A stretch of DNA of 64,000 bases from Microbulbifer pacificus (lineage in GTDB: Bacteria; Pseudomonadota; Gammaproteobacteria; Pseudomonadales; Cellvibrionaceae): positions 1,588,501 through 1,652,500 of the forward strand of contig NZ_PREV01000026.1 in assembly GCF_002959965.1 (NCBI RefSeq), given 5' to 3'. Shown here piece after piece: positions 1 through 8,776 of the stretch; positions within the stretch are counted from its first letter, which is position 1; each line of letters starts with the position of its first letter. A program made the position numbers and the translations under genes. The notes beneath the pieces are model-generated. The model did no database searches, was not told the origin of the DNA, and saw only the letters and a program-made list of their open reading frames with translations.

Positions 1-173
1 TTGTGCGCGACCTGTCCGGCGGTGACTGGTTCGCTCTGATCGTCGCCATGGTCATCGGAACCCTCATCAGCTTTGCCGTCACCGCGCTGTTGCTGCAGCG
101 CCTGATCCAGCCCACCCAGAGACGATCCACGCCGGGTAGCCACCTCGGAGAGGGGCAGCACAATGGGGAGTGA
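1..173 (+). CDS. lrgA: C-terminal end of an LrgA/CidA-type holin-like membrane protein (partial)
   Basis: Open frame entering from the left edge (first full codon at base 3) and ending with TGA at 171-173. The visible part has one hydrophobic segment (about 20 residues around ALIVAMVIGTLISFAV) followed by a short polar tail, as expected for the last membrane segment of LrgA/CidA proteins. The following lrgB frame begins at 163, inside this gene, so the two overlap by 11 bases and are probably translationally coupled. LrgA/CidA and LrgB proteins work as a pair in murein-hydrolase control or small-metabolite export. The family assignment rests mainly on this partner, because the N-terminus is outside the window. 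Confidence 0.65.
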   Translation, partial: VRDLSGGDWFALIVAMVIGTLISFAVTALLLQRLIQPTQRRSTPGSHLGEGQHNGE

Positions 174-909
174 GGTCAAACTCTGGCTGGAGCAACTGAC
201 GCAGGTGAGCGAAGCCTTCCTGCAGCCGCTGTCCACCACCCATCCGCTGGTGATCATGCCGCTGAATATCCTAGCCTTCTGGCTGGGGCTGAAACTCTAC
301 CGCCGTACCGGCACCCCACTGTTGCATCCCGTGGTCGGTGCAAGCCTTCTGGTATTCGCCGGCTTGTGGCTTATGCAGGTGGATTTTTCCGGTTACCGCC
401 AGGGCAGCGGGTTGTTGTACCTTTTGCTCGGCCCGGCCGTGGTGGCACTGGCGATCCCGCTCAAGCAGAACCTCGCGACCGTGCGCCGGGCGGGGTGGCC
501 GCTGATGCTCGGGCTGCTGGTGGGCGCGATCCTGGCACCACTGGTAGCGGTGATCATCGCCGCGCTACTCGGCGGCAGCCGCACCGTCATCATTGCACTC
601 ACCACCAAATCGGTGACCACACCGGTAGCCCTGGCCCTGGCCCAGGAGCTGCACGGTATCCAGAGCCTTGCCGCGGGCGTGGTGGCATTTACGGGGATTG
701 TGGGCGCAGTGGGCGGCCCAAGCCTGCTACGGCTTCTGGGAATCTCCGACGAACGCATAGTGGGCTTTAGCCTGGGTATCAACGCCCATGCCATCGGCAC
801 TGTGCGCGCCCTGGAAGTCAGCGCTCTGTGCGGCGCTTTTTCAGCGCTGGCAATGGGTCTTTGCGGCGCGCTGACTGCTTTGCTGTTGCCGGTATTCGCA
901 ACGCTGTGA
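163..909 (+). CDS. lrgB: LrgB family membrane protein
   Basis: 248 residues with six or seven hydrophobic segments. The middle has the family's conserved stretch with ALTTKSVTTPVALALA (about residues 144-160), then GGPSLLRLLGI and a GINAHAIGTVRA block near residues 205-217. Length fits LrgB/YohK proteins (about 230-245). Members are cytoplasmic-membrane proteins partnered with LrgA/CidA and linked to control of murein hydrolases, or to pyruvate/glycolate export in some lineages. The start overlaps the end of the upstream gene. The family call is firm; which substrate or process it serves cannot be read from the sequence. Confidence 0.9.
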   Translation: MGSEVKLWLEQLTQVSEAFLQPLSTTHPLVIMPLNILAFWLGLKLYRRTGTPLLHPVVGASLLVFAGLWLMQVDFSGYRQGSGLLYLLLGPAVVALAIPLKQNLATVRRAGWPLMLGLLVGAILAPLVAVIIAALLGGSRTVIIALTTKSVTTPVALALAQELHGIQSLAAGVVAFTGIVGAVGGPSLLRLLGISDERIVGFSLGINAHAIGTVRALEVSALCGAFSALAMGLCGALTALLLPVFATL

Positions 910-973
910 GGTGTTCAGCGAAGTGCCGTTGTGGCGTATTTTTCCGCGTCTTTCTTGCCCGCGGCGGCATAAG

Positions 974-1003
974 CTTCTACATTCCATTAAGCGGTTGTAG
1001 AAG
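974..1003. promoter_or_regulatory. 8-bp inverted repeat in the rsd leader
   Basis: CTTCTACA (974-981) and TGTAGAAG (996-1003) form a perfect inverted repeat with a 14-base spacer, ending 20 bases before the chosen rsd start and just before its ribosome binding site. It could be an operator or a small leader hairpin. No known regulator consensus is recognised. Confidence 0.35.
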
Positions 1004-1023
1004 TCACAAAAGGAAACTTGGAG

Positions 1024-1491
1024 ATGTTGGAAAACTGTAAAAACGCGCAGGAGCGCTGGGGCGGTGTCAGCCAGATCATCGATCGCTGGTTGCAGTCCCG
1101 TCAGGCTCTGCTGGTGAGCTTTTGTCACCTTTCGGAGAAGAAGGAATTTGCCGATGGCGACCGCGAAGCAGAAGCCAGCGTGCGCATCCTGTGCCAACAG
1201 CTGGTGGACTATGTATCCGCCGGACACTTCGAAGTCTACGATCAACTGATCCTGGAGGGGCGGGCATTCGGCGACAACGAGGGCCTGCAACAGGCCAAGG
1301 CCCTGTATCGGGAAATCGATGGCACCACCGATGTGGCCGTGGACTTTAACGACAAGTACCAGGAAACCGACGATCTCGAATCCCTGGCCCAGGACCTCTG
1401 TGATCTGGGTGTGGCACTGGAAACCCGCTTCGCGGCGGAGGATCGCATGATTGACACACTGCATACCGCGCACAAGAATCAGCTGGCCTGA
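1024..1491 (+). CDS. rsd: Regulator of sigma D / AlgQ family anti-sigma70 protein
   Basis: 155 residues, all-helical, with family signatures DRWLQSRQALLVSF near residues 20-33 and LVDYVSAGHFEVYDQL near residues 59-74. Rsd/AlgQ binds region 4 of the housekeeping sigma factor and eases use of alternative sigmas. In Pseudomonas the orthologue AlgQ also affects alginate and pyoverdine genes. A TTG at 1018 could extend the protein by two residues, but the AGGA at 1011-1014 is better spaced for the ATG at 1024. The order rsd, FKBP, algP, TIGR02444 protein and ABC-F matches the Pseudomonas algQ-algP locus. Confidence 0.92.
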   Translation: MLENCKNAQERWGGVSQIIDRWLQSRQALLVSFCHLSEKKEFADGDREAEASVRILCQQLVDYVSAGHFEVYDQLILEGRAFGDNEGLQQAKALYREIDGTTDVAVDFNDKYQETDDLESLAQDLCDLGVALETRFAAEDRMIDTLHTAHKNQLA

Positions 1492-1513
1492 GTTCTCTCT
1501 CGGGCGGGAAAAC

Positions 1514-1545
1514 AAAAAAGGGGCCATCGGCCCCTTTTTTTGTTT
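1514..1545. terminator. Bidirectional terminator between rsd and the FKBP gene
   Basis: An A-run, the stem GGGGCC/GGCCCC with loop ATC, then TTTTTTT. The symmetry lets it end both convergent genes (rsd on + and the FKBP gene on -). Confidence 0.9.
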
Positions 1546-1578
1546 TACACACGCTCGAACAACGCGCGGTAAACACCT

Positions 1579-2379
1579 TTAGTGGTTGTGCCCGTCGTCT
1601 GCCTTGCCCTCTTCCGCAGCACCCTGTTCCGCAGCACCTTCGTCGCTGTTGACGTCCGCTTTGTGCAGTTCCACTTCAAAAACCAGGGTGGAGTTGGGGC
1701 CAATCAGCCCGCCCGCACCGCCCGGACCGTAAGCCAGGTCAGAGGGAATATAAAGCTCCCATTTGGCGCCTTGCTTCATCAGCTGCAGCGCTTCGGTCCA
1801 ACCCTTGATCACGCCATTTACCGGGAACTGTACCGGTTTGCCGTTTTTGTAAGAGCTGTCGAATTCGGTTCCGTCGATCAGAGTACCTTTATAGTCTACT
1901 TCCACCACGCTGGTTTCGCTGGGGCTCGGGCCGGTACCTTCGGTGATCACCTTGTACTGGAGGCCGGAGTCGGTGGTTTGTACACCTTCTTTCTTGGCGT
2001 TTTCTTCCAGGAATTTCTTGCCGTCTTCCAGATTCTTGTCCGCGGCCGCCTTGAACTCAGCCTCCTGCTTGGCCATCAGCTCTTTCTGCTTGGCCTGCAT
2101 GTTTTCCTGGAATACCTGAATCACCTGCTGCTTGTCTTCTTCACTCAAGCGGGACTCGCGACCACTGGCCACATCTTCCAGTGCCATAGCGACAATTTTC
2201 GGATCCAGTGCCACATCCTGGGACTTGAGGCGGTTGGCCATATCTTCGGCGATGATATAGCTGACTTTCTGCTCCTGGGACTCGAGCTTGATATCCGCGG
2301 TCTTTGCGGATTCCTGTTTGTTACAGCCGACCAGTGCAATACCCAGTGCAATCGCAGCAGCCAAAGAAGTTTTATTCAT
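1579..2379 (-). CDS. fkpA: FKBP-type peptidyl-prolyl isomerase lipoprotein (FkpA/FklB-like)
   Basis: 266 residues. The N-terminus is a lipoprotein signal ending in the lipobox LVGC (Cys19). Residues about 30-140 are the helical FKBP_N dimerisation domain, rich in Glu, Lys and Gln. Residues about 150-242 are the FKBP domain, with [25 protein letters not shown] and IPSDLAYG marking the proline-isomerase pocket. A short acidic tail ends DDGHNH. It should catalyse proline cis-trans isomerisation and chaperone envelope proteins from the periplasmic face of a membrane. It sits convergent to rsd and divergent from algP, as in Pseudomonas. Confidence 0.9.
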   Translation of the reverse strand: MNKTSLAAAIALGIALVGCNKQESAKTADIKLESQEQKVSYIIAEDMANRLKSQDVALDPKIVAMALEDVASGRESRLSEEDKQQVIQVFQENMQAKQKELMAKQEAEFKAAADKNLEDGKKFLEENAKKEGVQTTDSGLQYKVITEGTGPSPSETSVVEVDYKGTLIDGTEFDSSYKNGKPVQFPVNGVIKGWTEALQLMKQGAKWELYIPSDLAYGPGGAGGLIGPNSTLVFEVELHKADVNSDEGAAEQGAAEEGKADDGHNH

Positions 2380-2844
2380 GAGAGTGATCTCTTTAATTTC
2401 TGTGAATCAAAATATGTAACGAGCTGGGCTACTGATCCTTCCACCCCTCTCTACTGTTGTACACCCAGACCACTGTGCGCAGTGTGCGGCAGATCACAGT
2501 TGCGTCGAGTCCGGCCAGCGACAAGGAGTCTAACCCATGCGGGTTGCGGCTGCACACTGCCCGGTAAGACGCCAAATCGCGCAAGATGTTTCAGTTCCGT
2601 GTAATTTTTTCTCACCTCTCGCGAGGCCCCGGGTCGCACACTCGGCAGAAAAATACAGACGCACGATAGTGCACCGGATTCGCGGGACCTCAGGGATGCA
2701 CTTCCCAAATAACAGCGCTATTATCAGCGTTCAACCCTGATTTTTTTCTCCGGAAGATAGGTGGTACTGCGCTACCGGGAGTGAGTCCAGGGCCCAGATC
2801 AAAACCGATTCCGACAACCCGATTCAACCGCAGGATTTCGACCC
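2380..2844. other. Divergent intergenic region between fkpA and algP
   Basis: 465 bases without a supportable gene. It must hold the promoters of the two divergent neighbours. I see no confident -35/-10 pair, operator or structured element. The short open frames here lack a ribosome binding site and family resemblance. Confidence 0.6.
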
Positions 2845-3834
2845 ATGGCCGCCAAACGCAAAGCTGCTGTATCCATTGCCGATCTCGAAAAGCAGATTAC
2901 CTCAATCATCAATCAACTCGACAAGGCGCGGGCCAAGGAAGCGGCGGATGCCGAAAAAGCCCTGAAAAAAGCCACCAAGGACGCCGCTGCCGCACAGGCG
3001 CAGGTGAAGAAGGCGAAAGATAAACTGACCGCTGCACGCGCCGCCGCAAGCAAGGCCAAAACCGCCGCGGCAAAAGCCTCTGCCAAGAAAAAAGCCGATG
3101 CCGCGAAGGCCGCGGTTGTCAAACTCGAAAAAGCGGCCAAAGACGCTGCCAAGCTGGCTGCCGATGCCGCCGCCACTCTGACGGCCGCCAAGCTGGCCGT
3201 GAAGACCGCCGAAACCATCCGCAAAGCTGGTGAAGCGGCCGGCAAGAAAGCCCTTGGAGCGAGCAAGCCGAAGAAGAAGGCGGCCGGCAAAAAGGCCGCT
3301 ACCAGGAAATCTGCGGCAAAGAAAGCAGGTCCGGCCAAAAAGACCAGCACGGTAAAAGTCGAAAAGGCACCGGCTAGCGAGAAAAAAGCCAGCGCGAAGA
3401 AGGCCGCTGCGAAAAAGGCTCCCGCCAAGAAAGCCACCGCGAAAAAAGCACCCGCCAAGAAGGCAGCCGCGAAGAAAACCCCGGCTGCGGAAGTGAAAGC
3501 AAAAGCGGCGGCGAAAGCACCGGCTAAAAAAACCTCCGCCAAAAAAGCCGCGCCGAAAACCAACGCCAAGCCCGCACAGAGCAAAGCCGCCAAATCCAAC
3601 GGCAGCAAGCCGGTGACAACCGCTCAGGAAAAGATGCCGGCAGCCACCGGGGTCACTTCACCGGAACCCATCATGAGCAAGACCTCGGAGCCCAAGCCAC
3701 TGATGCCTGAAGCCAGTGCCGTGGCCATCAATCCCATTACCCCGAGCATCACTCCCAGCACTCCGGCCAACAGCCTGTTTGCCACGGAGGAGAACCCGCA
3801 CTATGGTCCGGAAGAGCACAAACACAAGTACTGA
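2845..3834 (+). CDS. algP: AlgP-like, histone-H1-like Lys/Ala-rich protein
   Basis: 329 residues, very rich in Lys and Ala. Residues 1-110 look like a long amphipathic helix or coiled coil (IADLEKQITSIINQLDKARA onwards). Residues about 135-255 are a low-complexity tail built on KKA(P/A/T)AKKA units, like eukaryotic histone H1 tails. The last 70 residues are Pro/Ser/Thr-rich and end in EEHKHKY. In Pseudomonas AlgP (AlgR3) has KPAA repeats, binds DNA and influences the algD promoter. Here the place next to rsd and fkpA supports orthology. It is probably a nucleoid-associated DNA-binding protein. Repeat-driven length variation is expected of such tails, so orthology outside the N-terminal part is hard to prove. 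Confidence 0.8.
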   Translation: MAAKRKAAVSIADLEKQITSIINQLDKARAKEAADAEKALKKATKDAAAAQAQVKKAKDKLTAARAAASKAKTAAAKASAKKKADAAKAAVVKLEKAAKDAAKLAADAAATLTAAKLAVKTAETIRKAGEAAGKKALGASKPKKKAAGKKAATRKSAAKKAGPAKKTSTVKVEKAPASEKKASAKKAAAKKAPAKKATAKKAPAKKAAAKKTPAAEVKAKAAAKAPAKKTSAKKAAPKTNAKPAQSKAAKSNGSKPVTTAQEKMPAATGVTSPEPIMSKTSEPKPLMPEASAVAINPITPSITPSTPANSLFATEENPHYGPEEHKHKY

Positions 3835-3853
3835 GTTTGTGCGCAGCGCCCGC

Positions 3854-4414
3854 TCAACCGGGATCGGGCGCCGTACCGGGAGTCGAACCTGAGGCAGCCC
3901 TCAGAGAAGACGCAGCACTGGTAATCCCGGCACTGGTACTGTATGCATCGATCAGGCCCGCCCAGCGGGCCTGATCCTTTTGCAGCAAACCATATTGCTG
4001 CCCCGCCAGCTCCAGTGGTGAGCGGGTTTCCGGCCAGGGTTCACCGTTCAATTTCCACAATGCCGCCAATTGCCGCTGCTCCATACGCAGCTCACAACGC
4101 TTGCACCACTCGTACAATCCTCCGCCTTTGTTAACCCGCGCGAGCCAGCGTCGCAGGTTCCGCATGCTGCTGATCATGCGCCGGCGCGGCGCCAGACCAC
4201 GGTCTGCCACCCGCCAACTCTCGTCACTCAACTGGCGCCCGCAGGCACTGGCATAACTCGCCCACAACAGCAGGCACACATCTGCGCCGCGGGCGTCCTG
4301 GCATTCGAGCAGAAAATCGGCCACCTGCGGCTGGCGGTAAAATTCCAGGCTGAAATCCCACAGTGGATTCTGCAGCGGGGAGGGCGGCGAAGATGGAGGT
4401 GCGGTACCTGTCAC
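3854..4414 (-). CDS. TIGR02444 (DUF2390) family protein
   Basis: About 186 residues using the GTG at 4414. The frame stays open to 4507, but that would overlap the start of the divergent ABC-F gene. Recognisable blocks are LWDFSLEFYRQPQVADFLLECQ near the N-terminus, then VCLLLWASYAS, and a Trp/Arg-rich middle (WCKRCELRMEQRQL). Members are small cytosolic proteins of unknown function found beside algP and the ABC-F gene in pseudomonads, and the same arrangement is seen here. The C-terminus is Ser/Ala-rich and probably disordered. The start is uncertain because no convincing ribosome binding site is visible. Confidence 0.75.
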   Translation of the reverse strand: MTGTAPPSSPPSPLQNPLWDFSLEFYRQPQVADFLLECQDARGADVCLLLWASYASACGRQLSDESWRVADRGLAPRRRMISSMRNLRRWLARVNKGGGLYEWCKRCELRMEQRQLAALWKLNGEPWPETRSPLELAGQQYGLLQKDQARWAGLIDAYSTSAGITSAASSLRAASGSTPGTAPDPG

Positions 4415-4506
4415 GATAGAATCCCGGCGTTTTGTTTTTGGATAGCCTAGTGTCCCGAGGCATAAGTTGCTATTTGATTTTGGCGGCGAATTAAAAGAGG
4501 TTCCCA

Positions 4507-6414
4507 TTGATCAATCTACAAGGCGTATCACTGCAGGTGGGCGGACGCGACCTGCTGCGCGACGCCAACTGCCGCATTTTCCCCGGTCACAAGATCGGCA
4601 TCATCGGCGCCAACGGCTGTGGCAAGTCCACCCTGTTCAAAATGCTGCTGAAGCAGCAGGAAAGCGACACCGGCTCCGTCGAAGTGCCCTCCGGCTGGGA
4701 GGTCGCACACATGGCCCAGGAGGTCTCCGCCAGTGAGCAGAGTGCTCTCGACTACGCCCTCGACGGTGACCACCGTCTGCGCCAGCTGCAACAGGAGCTG
4801 GATGCAGCGGAAGCCGACGGCAGCGATGGCAAACTGATCGGTGAACTGCACGAGCGTATGGCGGCGATCGACGGCTACTCCGGCCCCGCGCGCGCGGCGC
4901 AGCTGCTCGACGGCCTCGGTTTTTCCCACGCGGACCAGCAGCGCCCGGTAAAGAGCTTTTCCGGGGGCTGGCGTATCCGCCTCAATCTGGCCCGCGCGCT
5001 TATGTGTCCCGCGGACCTGCTGCTGCTGGACGAGCCCACCAACCACCTGGATCTCGACGCAACCCTGTGGCTGGAACAGTGGCTGCAACGCTTTCCCGGC
5101 ACCTTGCTGATCATCTCCCACGACCGGGATTTTCTCGACGCGGTGGTGGACGGCATCGTCAGCTTCGAGCAACAGTCACTGGTGCTGTACAGCGGCAACT
5201 ACACCGCGTTCGAGCGCACCCGTGCCGAGCGTCTGGCACAGCAGCAGGTGCAATATGAGAAGCAGCAGGCCCAACGTGCGCATATGGAAGATTTTGTGCG
5301 CCGCTTCCGCGCAAAAGCGTCCAAGGCCAAGCAGGCCCAGAGCCGCCTCAAAGCGCTGGACCGCATGGCGGAAATTGCCCCGGCGCACGTGGACTCTCCA
5401 TTCCGCTTCCGCCTGCCATCAGCGGACAAGGTCTCCAACCCGTTGGTGGACCTGCGCGAGGCGGTCATCGGATACCCCGGCAAGACCATCCTGCCGCGAG
5501 TGGAACTGGGGATTCAGCCCGGTCGCCGCATCGGCCTTTTAGGTCCAAACGGCGCCGGCAAATCGTCCCTGATCAAGACCCTCGCGGGGGAGCTGCCCCT
5601 GCTCGGTGGCGAGCGCCAATGCGGTGAGCACCTGAAGATTGGCTATTTTGCCCAGCATCAGCTGGAGGCTCTGGACTCGAAAGCGTCACCGCTGTTGCAT
5701 GTGCAGCGGCTCTCTCCCGACGCCAGCGAACAACAGCTGCGGGATTTTCTCGGCGGCTACGGTTTTGTCGGCGACCGCGTGTTTGAACCGGTGGGCGGCT
5801 TCTCCGGTGGAGAGAAGGCACGGGTGGCACTGGCGCTGCTGGCGTGGCAAAAACCCAACCTGCTGTTACTGGACGAACCGACGAACCATCTGGACCTGGA
5901 AATGCGCCACGCCCTGACCATGGCGCTGGCGGAGTTCCCCGGGGCCATGCTGCTGGTATCCCACGATCGCCACCTGCTGGCCAACACTACCGACGAATTC
6001 ATTCTGGTGGCAGAGGGTCGCGCCGAGCCATACGATGGCGATCTCGACGATTACAAACGGTGGCTGCTGAGTTTCAAACGCGAGGAAAAACGGCAGGGTA
6101 CCGAGTCACAGACCACTGAAGGCAAACCCGGCGAAGATAAAAAAGCGCAACGTCGCGCCGCTGCTGCACTGCGCGAACAACTGAAGCCGCTGACCAACAA
6201 GCTCAAAACCGTTGAGCAAAAAATGGCGAAGGTGGAAAACGAGGTGCGGGAGATTGAGCGCAGGCTCGCCGACGAAAACCTCTACAGCGGCGGCCAGCAG
6301 GACGAGATTGCGCGCCTTACCCAGGCGCAGGGTCAGGCACGCGAGACGCTGGAAGAACTGGAGTTGGAGTGGCTTGAAATTTCTGAACAATTGGAAGCCG
6401 CGCGGGACGCATAA
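4507..6414 (+). CDS. ABC-F family ATPase (YheS/Uup type)
   Basis: 635 residues from a TTG start preceded by AAGAGG with good spacing. Two ABC domains without membrane segments: the first has Walker A GANGCGKST (about residues 35-43), FSGGWRIRL and LLLLDEPTNHLDL. The second has GPNGAGKSS, FSGGEKARVAL and a second DEPTNHLDL. A charged interdomain linker rich in Arg/Lys/Gln corresponds to the P-site tRNA interaction motif. A C-terminal coiled coil covers about residues 555-632. ABC-F proteins act on ribosomes to relieve stalled states. The closest match by memory is YheS, but Uup is similar in size, so no symbol is given. Confidence 0.88.
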   Translation: MINLQGVSLQVGGRDLLRDANCRIFPGHKIGIIGANGCGKSTLFKMLLKQQESDTGSVEVPSGWEVAHMAQEVSASEQSALDYALDGDHRLRQLQQELDAAEADGSDGKLIGELHERMAAIDGYSGPARAAQLLDGLGFSHADQQRPVKSFSGGWRIRLNLARALMCPADLLLLDEPTNHLDLDATLWLEQWLQRFPGTLLIISHDRDFLDAVVDGIVSFEQQSLVLYSGNYTAFERTRAERLAQQQVQYEKQQAQRAHMEDFVRRFRAKASKAKQAQSRLKALDRMAEIAPAHVDSPFRFRLPSADKVSNPLVDLREAVIGYPGKTILPRVELGIQPGRRIGLLGPNGAGKSSLIKTLAGELPLLGGERQCGEHLKIGYFAQHQLEALDSKASPLLHVQRLSPDASEQQLRDFLGGYGFVGDRVFEPVGGFSGGEKARVALALLAWQKPNLLLLDEPTNHLDLEMRHALTMALAEFPGAMLLVSHDRHLLANTTDEFILVAEGRAEPYDGDLDDYKRWLLSFKREEKRQGTESQTTEGKPGEDKKAQRRAAAALREQLKPLTNKLKTVEQKMAKVENEVREIERRLADENLYSGGQQDEIARLTQAQGQARETLEELELEWLEISEQLEAARDA

Positions 6415-6436
6415 TTCCGACGGGTTCAGATCAACA

Positions 6437-6453
6437 GGGCGGCGATGCCGCCC
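6437..6453. terminator. Weak terminator-like hairpin between convergent genes
   Basis: GGGCGGC-GAT-GCCGCCC forms a 7-bp GC stem in the 51-base gap between the ABC-F gene (+) and the OmpA-like gene (-). No T-run follows on either strand, so it may act only as an mRNA 3' end stabiliser. Confidence 0.4.
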
Positions 6454-6465
6454 CGACAAAACGGG

Positions 6466-7290
6466 TTACTTGGAAAATTCCGCCGGGTTGTAGGGCTCAT
6501 GGGGGCAACCCTCCTGGTTTACCGCCATACCCATGGGAGTTGCCGGGCACTGATCCAAATAGTCCGGCACCCCATCGCCATCGCTGTCGATGGGGCAGCC
6601 GCGGGCGTCCACATCAATGCCCGGAGGGGTTTGCGGGCACTGATCGATATTGCTGTAGATCCCGTCGCCATCCCAATCCCTCGGCGTCACTTCGTCCCCC
6701 CACTGATACCCGATGGCAAGACTCACAAAACCGTCCAGGCCGCCCTCTTCAACCCCCTGAAACCCGCGCGCGTCTCCGCGCAGTTGCCAGCGTGGGCCCA
6801 GGCGGTATTTGATACCGGCGCCAAAGTTGACCATGGTCTGGCGGTTGTGCCAGTTGTCCGGATAGCCGAAGGAGTCCTCATCGATTCTGATTTCACCAGC
6901 ACCGGCCACCACATAGGGCTGCCAGAGATAATTGCCACAGAATTGACCGGCGAACTGGTACATCAGGTCGAGGTGATAGTTCTGTACGCCCACGTCTTCC
7001 CGGGTGTCTTCGACATTGACACTGAAATAGTCGTATACCCCTTCCAGGGCCCAGCGGTCGGTGAGGTTGTAGCCGAAACCGAAGCCCCCACCCGCACTGT
7101 CGTCCAGTTCATAGCCGAAGTAGGGCGTGCCATCGAGGCGCGCGTCGTCGAACCAGTACTGACCACCATTCAGGTACAAATTGAGGGTGCCTTCGCGGTC
7201 GGCGAGGGCCTGTGCACTGCACAGCAGGGTGAGACCGCCCAGTAAACAGGTGCGCATGAATATTGCGGCAGGGAAGGGGATTTTTGTCAT
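6466..7290 (-). CDS. OmpA-like outer-membrane beta-barrel with calcium-binding repeats, lacking the OmpA C-terminal domain
   Basis: 274 residues from the ATG at 7290, which has GGAG six bases upstream. A signal peptide (about residues 1-30) is followed by an eight-strand barrel pattern of alternating aromatic residues and glycines (LNLYLNGGQYWF through FVSLAIGYQWG, about residues 35-195). Then come two thrombospondin type 3 Asp-rich repeats (DWDGDGIYSNIDQCP and DSDGDGVPDYLDQCP). In OprF-like proteins these repeats lead into a peptidoglycan-binding OmpA domain. Here the protein stops about 22 residues later and only 51 bases separate it from the next gene. It may be a barrel with a short calcium-binding stub, or a truncated OmpA protein. 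Confidence 0.8.
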   Translation of the reverse strand: MTKIPFPAAIFMRTCLLGGLTLLCSAQALADREGTLNLYLNGGQYWFDDARLDGTPYFGYELDDSAGGGFGFGYNLTDRWALEGVYDYFSVNVEDTREDVGVQNYHLDLMYQFAGQFCGNYLWQPYVVAGAGEIRIDEDSFGYPDNWHNRQTMVNFGAGIKYRLGPRWQLRGDARGFQGVEEGGLDGFVSLAIGYQWGDEVTPRDWDGDGIYSNIDQCPQTPPGIDVDARGCPIDSDGDGVPDYLDQCPATPMGMAVNQEGCPHEPYNPAEFSK

Positions 7291-7379
7291 TGTGGCTCCG
7301 GGCGTCCGTTTACCGGTAGTCTTGAAGATAGCACAGCGAGCCCGATGGTCGGGTCCGCTGTGACTGTGCCATGCGGCGT

Positions 7380-8117
7380 TTATTTTTTCCTGTACAACAG
7401 GTCCCACACGCCGTGTCCGAGACGCTCACCGCGGCGCTCGAATTTGGTCTGCGGGCGGAATTCGGGGCGGGGGGCGTAATTGCCTTTGCCGGCCGTGTTT
7501 TCCAGCATGCTTTCCGCTTCGAGTACTTCGAGCATCTGTTCGGCATAGTTTTCCCAATCGGTGGCCATGTGCATCAAGCCGCCCGGCTTCAGTTTGTTGC
7601 AGAGGAGTTTTACGAACTCGGGCTGCACGATACGGCGCTTCTGGTGCTTTTTCTTGTGCCAGGGGTCGGGAAAATACAGCTGGAAGCGGTCGAGGCTGCC
7701 ATCACTGATGCAGTCGTTCAGCACATCGACCGCGTCGGCCATATAGACGCGCAGGTTTTTCAGTTCGTCCTTGCCCGCATTGTTGATCAGGCGGCCGACA
7801 CCCGGTGGGTGCACTTCGATGCCGATAAAGTCTTTGTCCTGTTCGGCTCGCGCCATTTCCAACAGGGAATCGCCCATGCCAAAGCCGATCTCCAGCACCA
7901 CCGGTGCTTCGCGGCCGAACACTTCCTTCGGGTCGATGCTGCCGTCGAACAGGGACAGACCGTAAGGTCCCCAGTAGTTATCAAACGCGCGGCGCTGGCC
8001 TTCGGTCATGCGGCCGGCGCGAATCACGTAGCTGCGGATGGATTTCTTTTTGAATTCGGTACGGTAGGGGAAGTCTTCTTCCTCACCACCCTGTTCGTTG
8101 ATGGGTTCTTCTTGCAT
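7380..8117 (-). CDS. trmB: tRNA (guanine-N7-)-methyltransferase
   Basis: 245 residues from the ATG at 8117. The open frame continues upstream, but only into the palindromic repeat. The SAM-binding motif [14 protein letters not shown] lies near residues 75-88, and the family signature [14 protein letters not shown] near 150-163. The C-terminal [17 protein letters not shown] matches the substrate-side TrmB motif. It makes m7G46 in the variable loop of a subset of tRNAs. The preceding N-terminal 25 residues are acidic and poorly conserved. Confidence 0.95.
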   Translation of the reverse strand: MQEEPINEQGGEEEDFPYRTEFKKKSIRSYVIRAGRMTEGQRRAFDNYWGPYGLSLFDGSIDPKEVFGREAPVVLEIGFGMGDSLLEMARAEQDKDFIGIEVHPPGVGRLINNAGKDELKNLRVYMADAVDVLNDCISDGSLDRFQLYFPDPWHKKKHQKRRIVQPEFVKLLCNKLKPGGLMHMATDWENYAEQMLEVLEAESMLENTAGKGNYAPRPEFRPQTKFERRGERLGHGVWDLLYRKK

Positions 8118-8192
8118 CGCTGTTTGATTACCTCGTGGCTTCGGAGCACTGTCCATTGACTGCTTCGTAGCTAGTGCTGTGGCGGCCCAGCA

Positions 8193-8286
8193 CCGGGTAT
8201 GGGTTTTCAGAACCGCTGTGAATACATCCATGTACGCTGCGTCGGCGACGTCCCTGTCGCCGACGCTTCTGAAAACCCATACCCGG
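8193..8286 (-). repeat. Dispersed palindromic element, copy A
   Basis: Outer arms of 20 bp are perfect: 8193-8212 (CCGGGTATGGGTTTTCAGAA) and 8267-8286. An inner hairpin at 8239-8266 has 11-bp perfect arms (GCGTCGGCGAC/GTCGCCGACGC). The core motif on the minus strand reads CATGGATGTATTCAC. It lies in the 221-base gap between trmB and the DUF423 gene. Confidence 0.9.
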
Positions 8287-8338
8287 CACTTGGCCTTCAA
8301 TTCTGGGTTATGAGTTTCTTTCCAGCTTTCAGTGAAGG

Positions 8339-8716
8339 TTATTTCGAATAGCCAAGTGCTGCGAAAAATAACGCTATCCACCCGCCGATCATCAGGGCGC
8401 CCCCCAGAGGGGTGATCGGGCCCAGCCATCGCGGGCCACCGAAAGTGAGGCCGTAGAGGCTTCCTGAGAAAAACAATATGCCGACGGCAAACAATGCGCC
8501 GCTTACGATCAATGAGGTTTTTGCGCCGAGCTGCTGGATCAACAGCGCAATGCCAATCAGGGCCAGCGCGTGGATCATCTGGTAGTGCACCCCGGTTTTA
8601 TAGGCTTCCAGCAGGTTTTCCGCGACCTTGTTGCGAAGACCATGTGCGCCAAAGGCACCGAGGACTACACCCGTGCCGCCAAAAAGTGCAGCCAGCAATA
8701 AATACAATTTAGCCAT
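8339..8716 (-). CDS. DUF423 family small membrane protein
   Basis: 125 residues with four hydrophobic segments. The N-terminal [18 protein letters not shown] (about residues 13-30) and YHQM-like [11 protein letters not shown] are hallmarks of DUF423 (YgdD/YwdK). The predicted location is the cytoplasmic membrane, and the function is unknown. The gene stands between two copies of the dispersed palindrome (A and B), so it has no close operon partner except possibly trmB downstream. Confidence 0.88.
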   Translation of the reverse strand: MAKLYLLLAALFGGTGVVLGAFGAHGLRNKVAENLLEAYKTGVHYQMIHALALIGIALLIQQLGAKTSLIVSGALFAVGILFFSGSLYGLTFGGPRWLGPITPLGGALMIGGWIALFFAALGYSK

Positions 8717-8776
8717 TCAAATTTTCCTTTCTCAGATGGCTTACGAAGTACAGAAATTGGAAGAGAAGGGGCGGTG

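Noticed and set aside
3380..3560. Short repeated units in algP considered as a CRISPR-like or tandem repeat array
   Set aside because: The periodicity is codon-level KKA/AKK repetition inside an intact coding frame, with no spacers or uniform repeat.
2913..3608. 231-codon hydrophobic minus-strand frame opposite algP
   Set aside because: Its Ala/Phe/Leu-rich 'membrane protein' look is the mirror image of Lys/Ala codons on the other strand.
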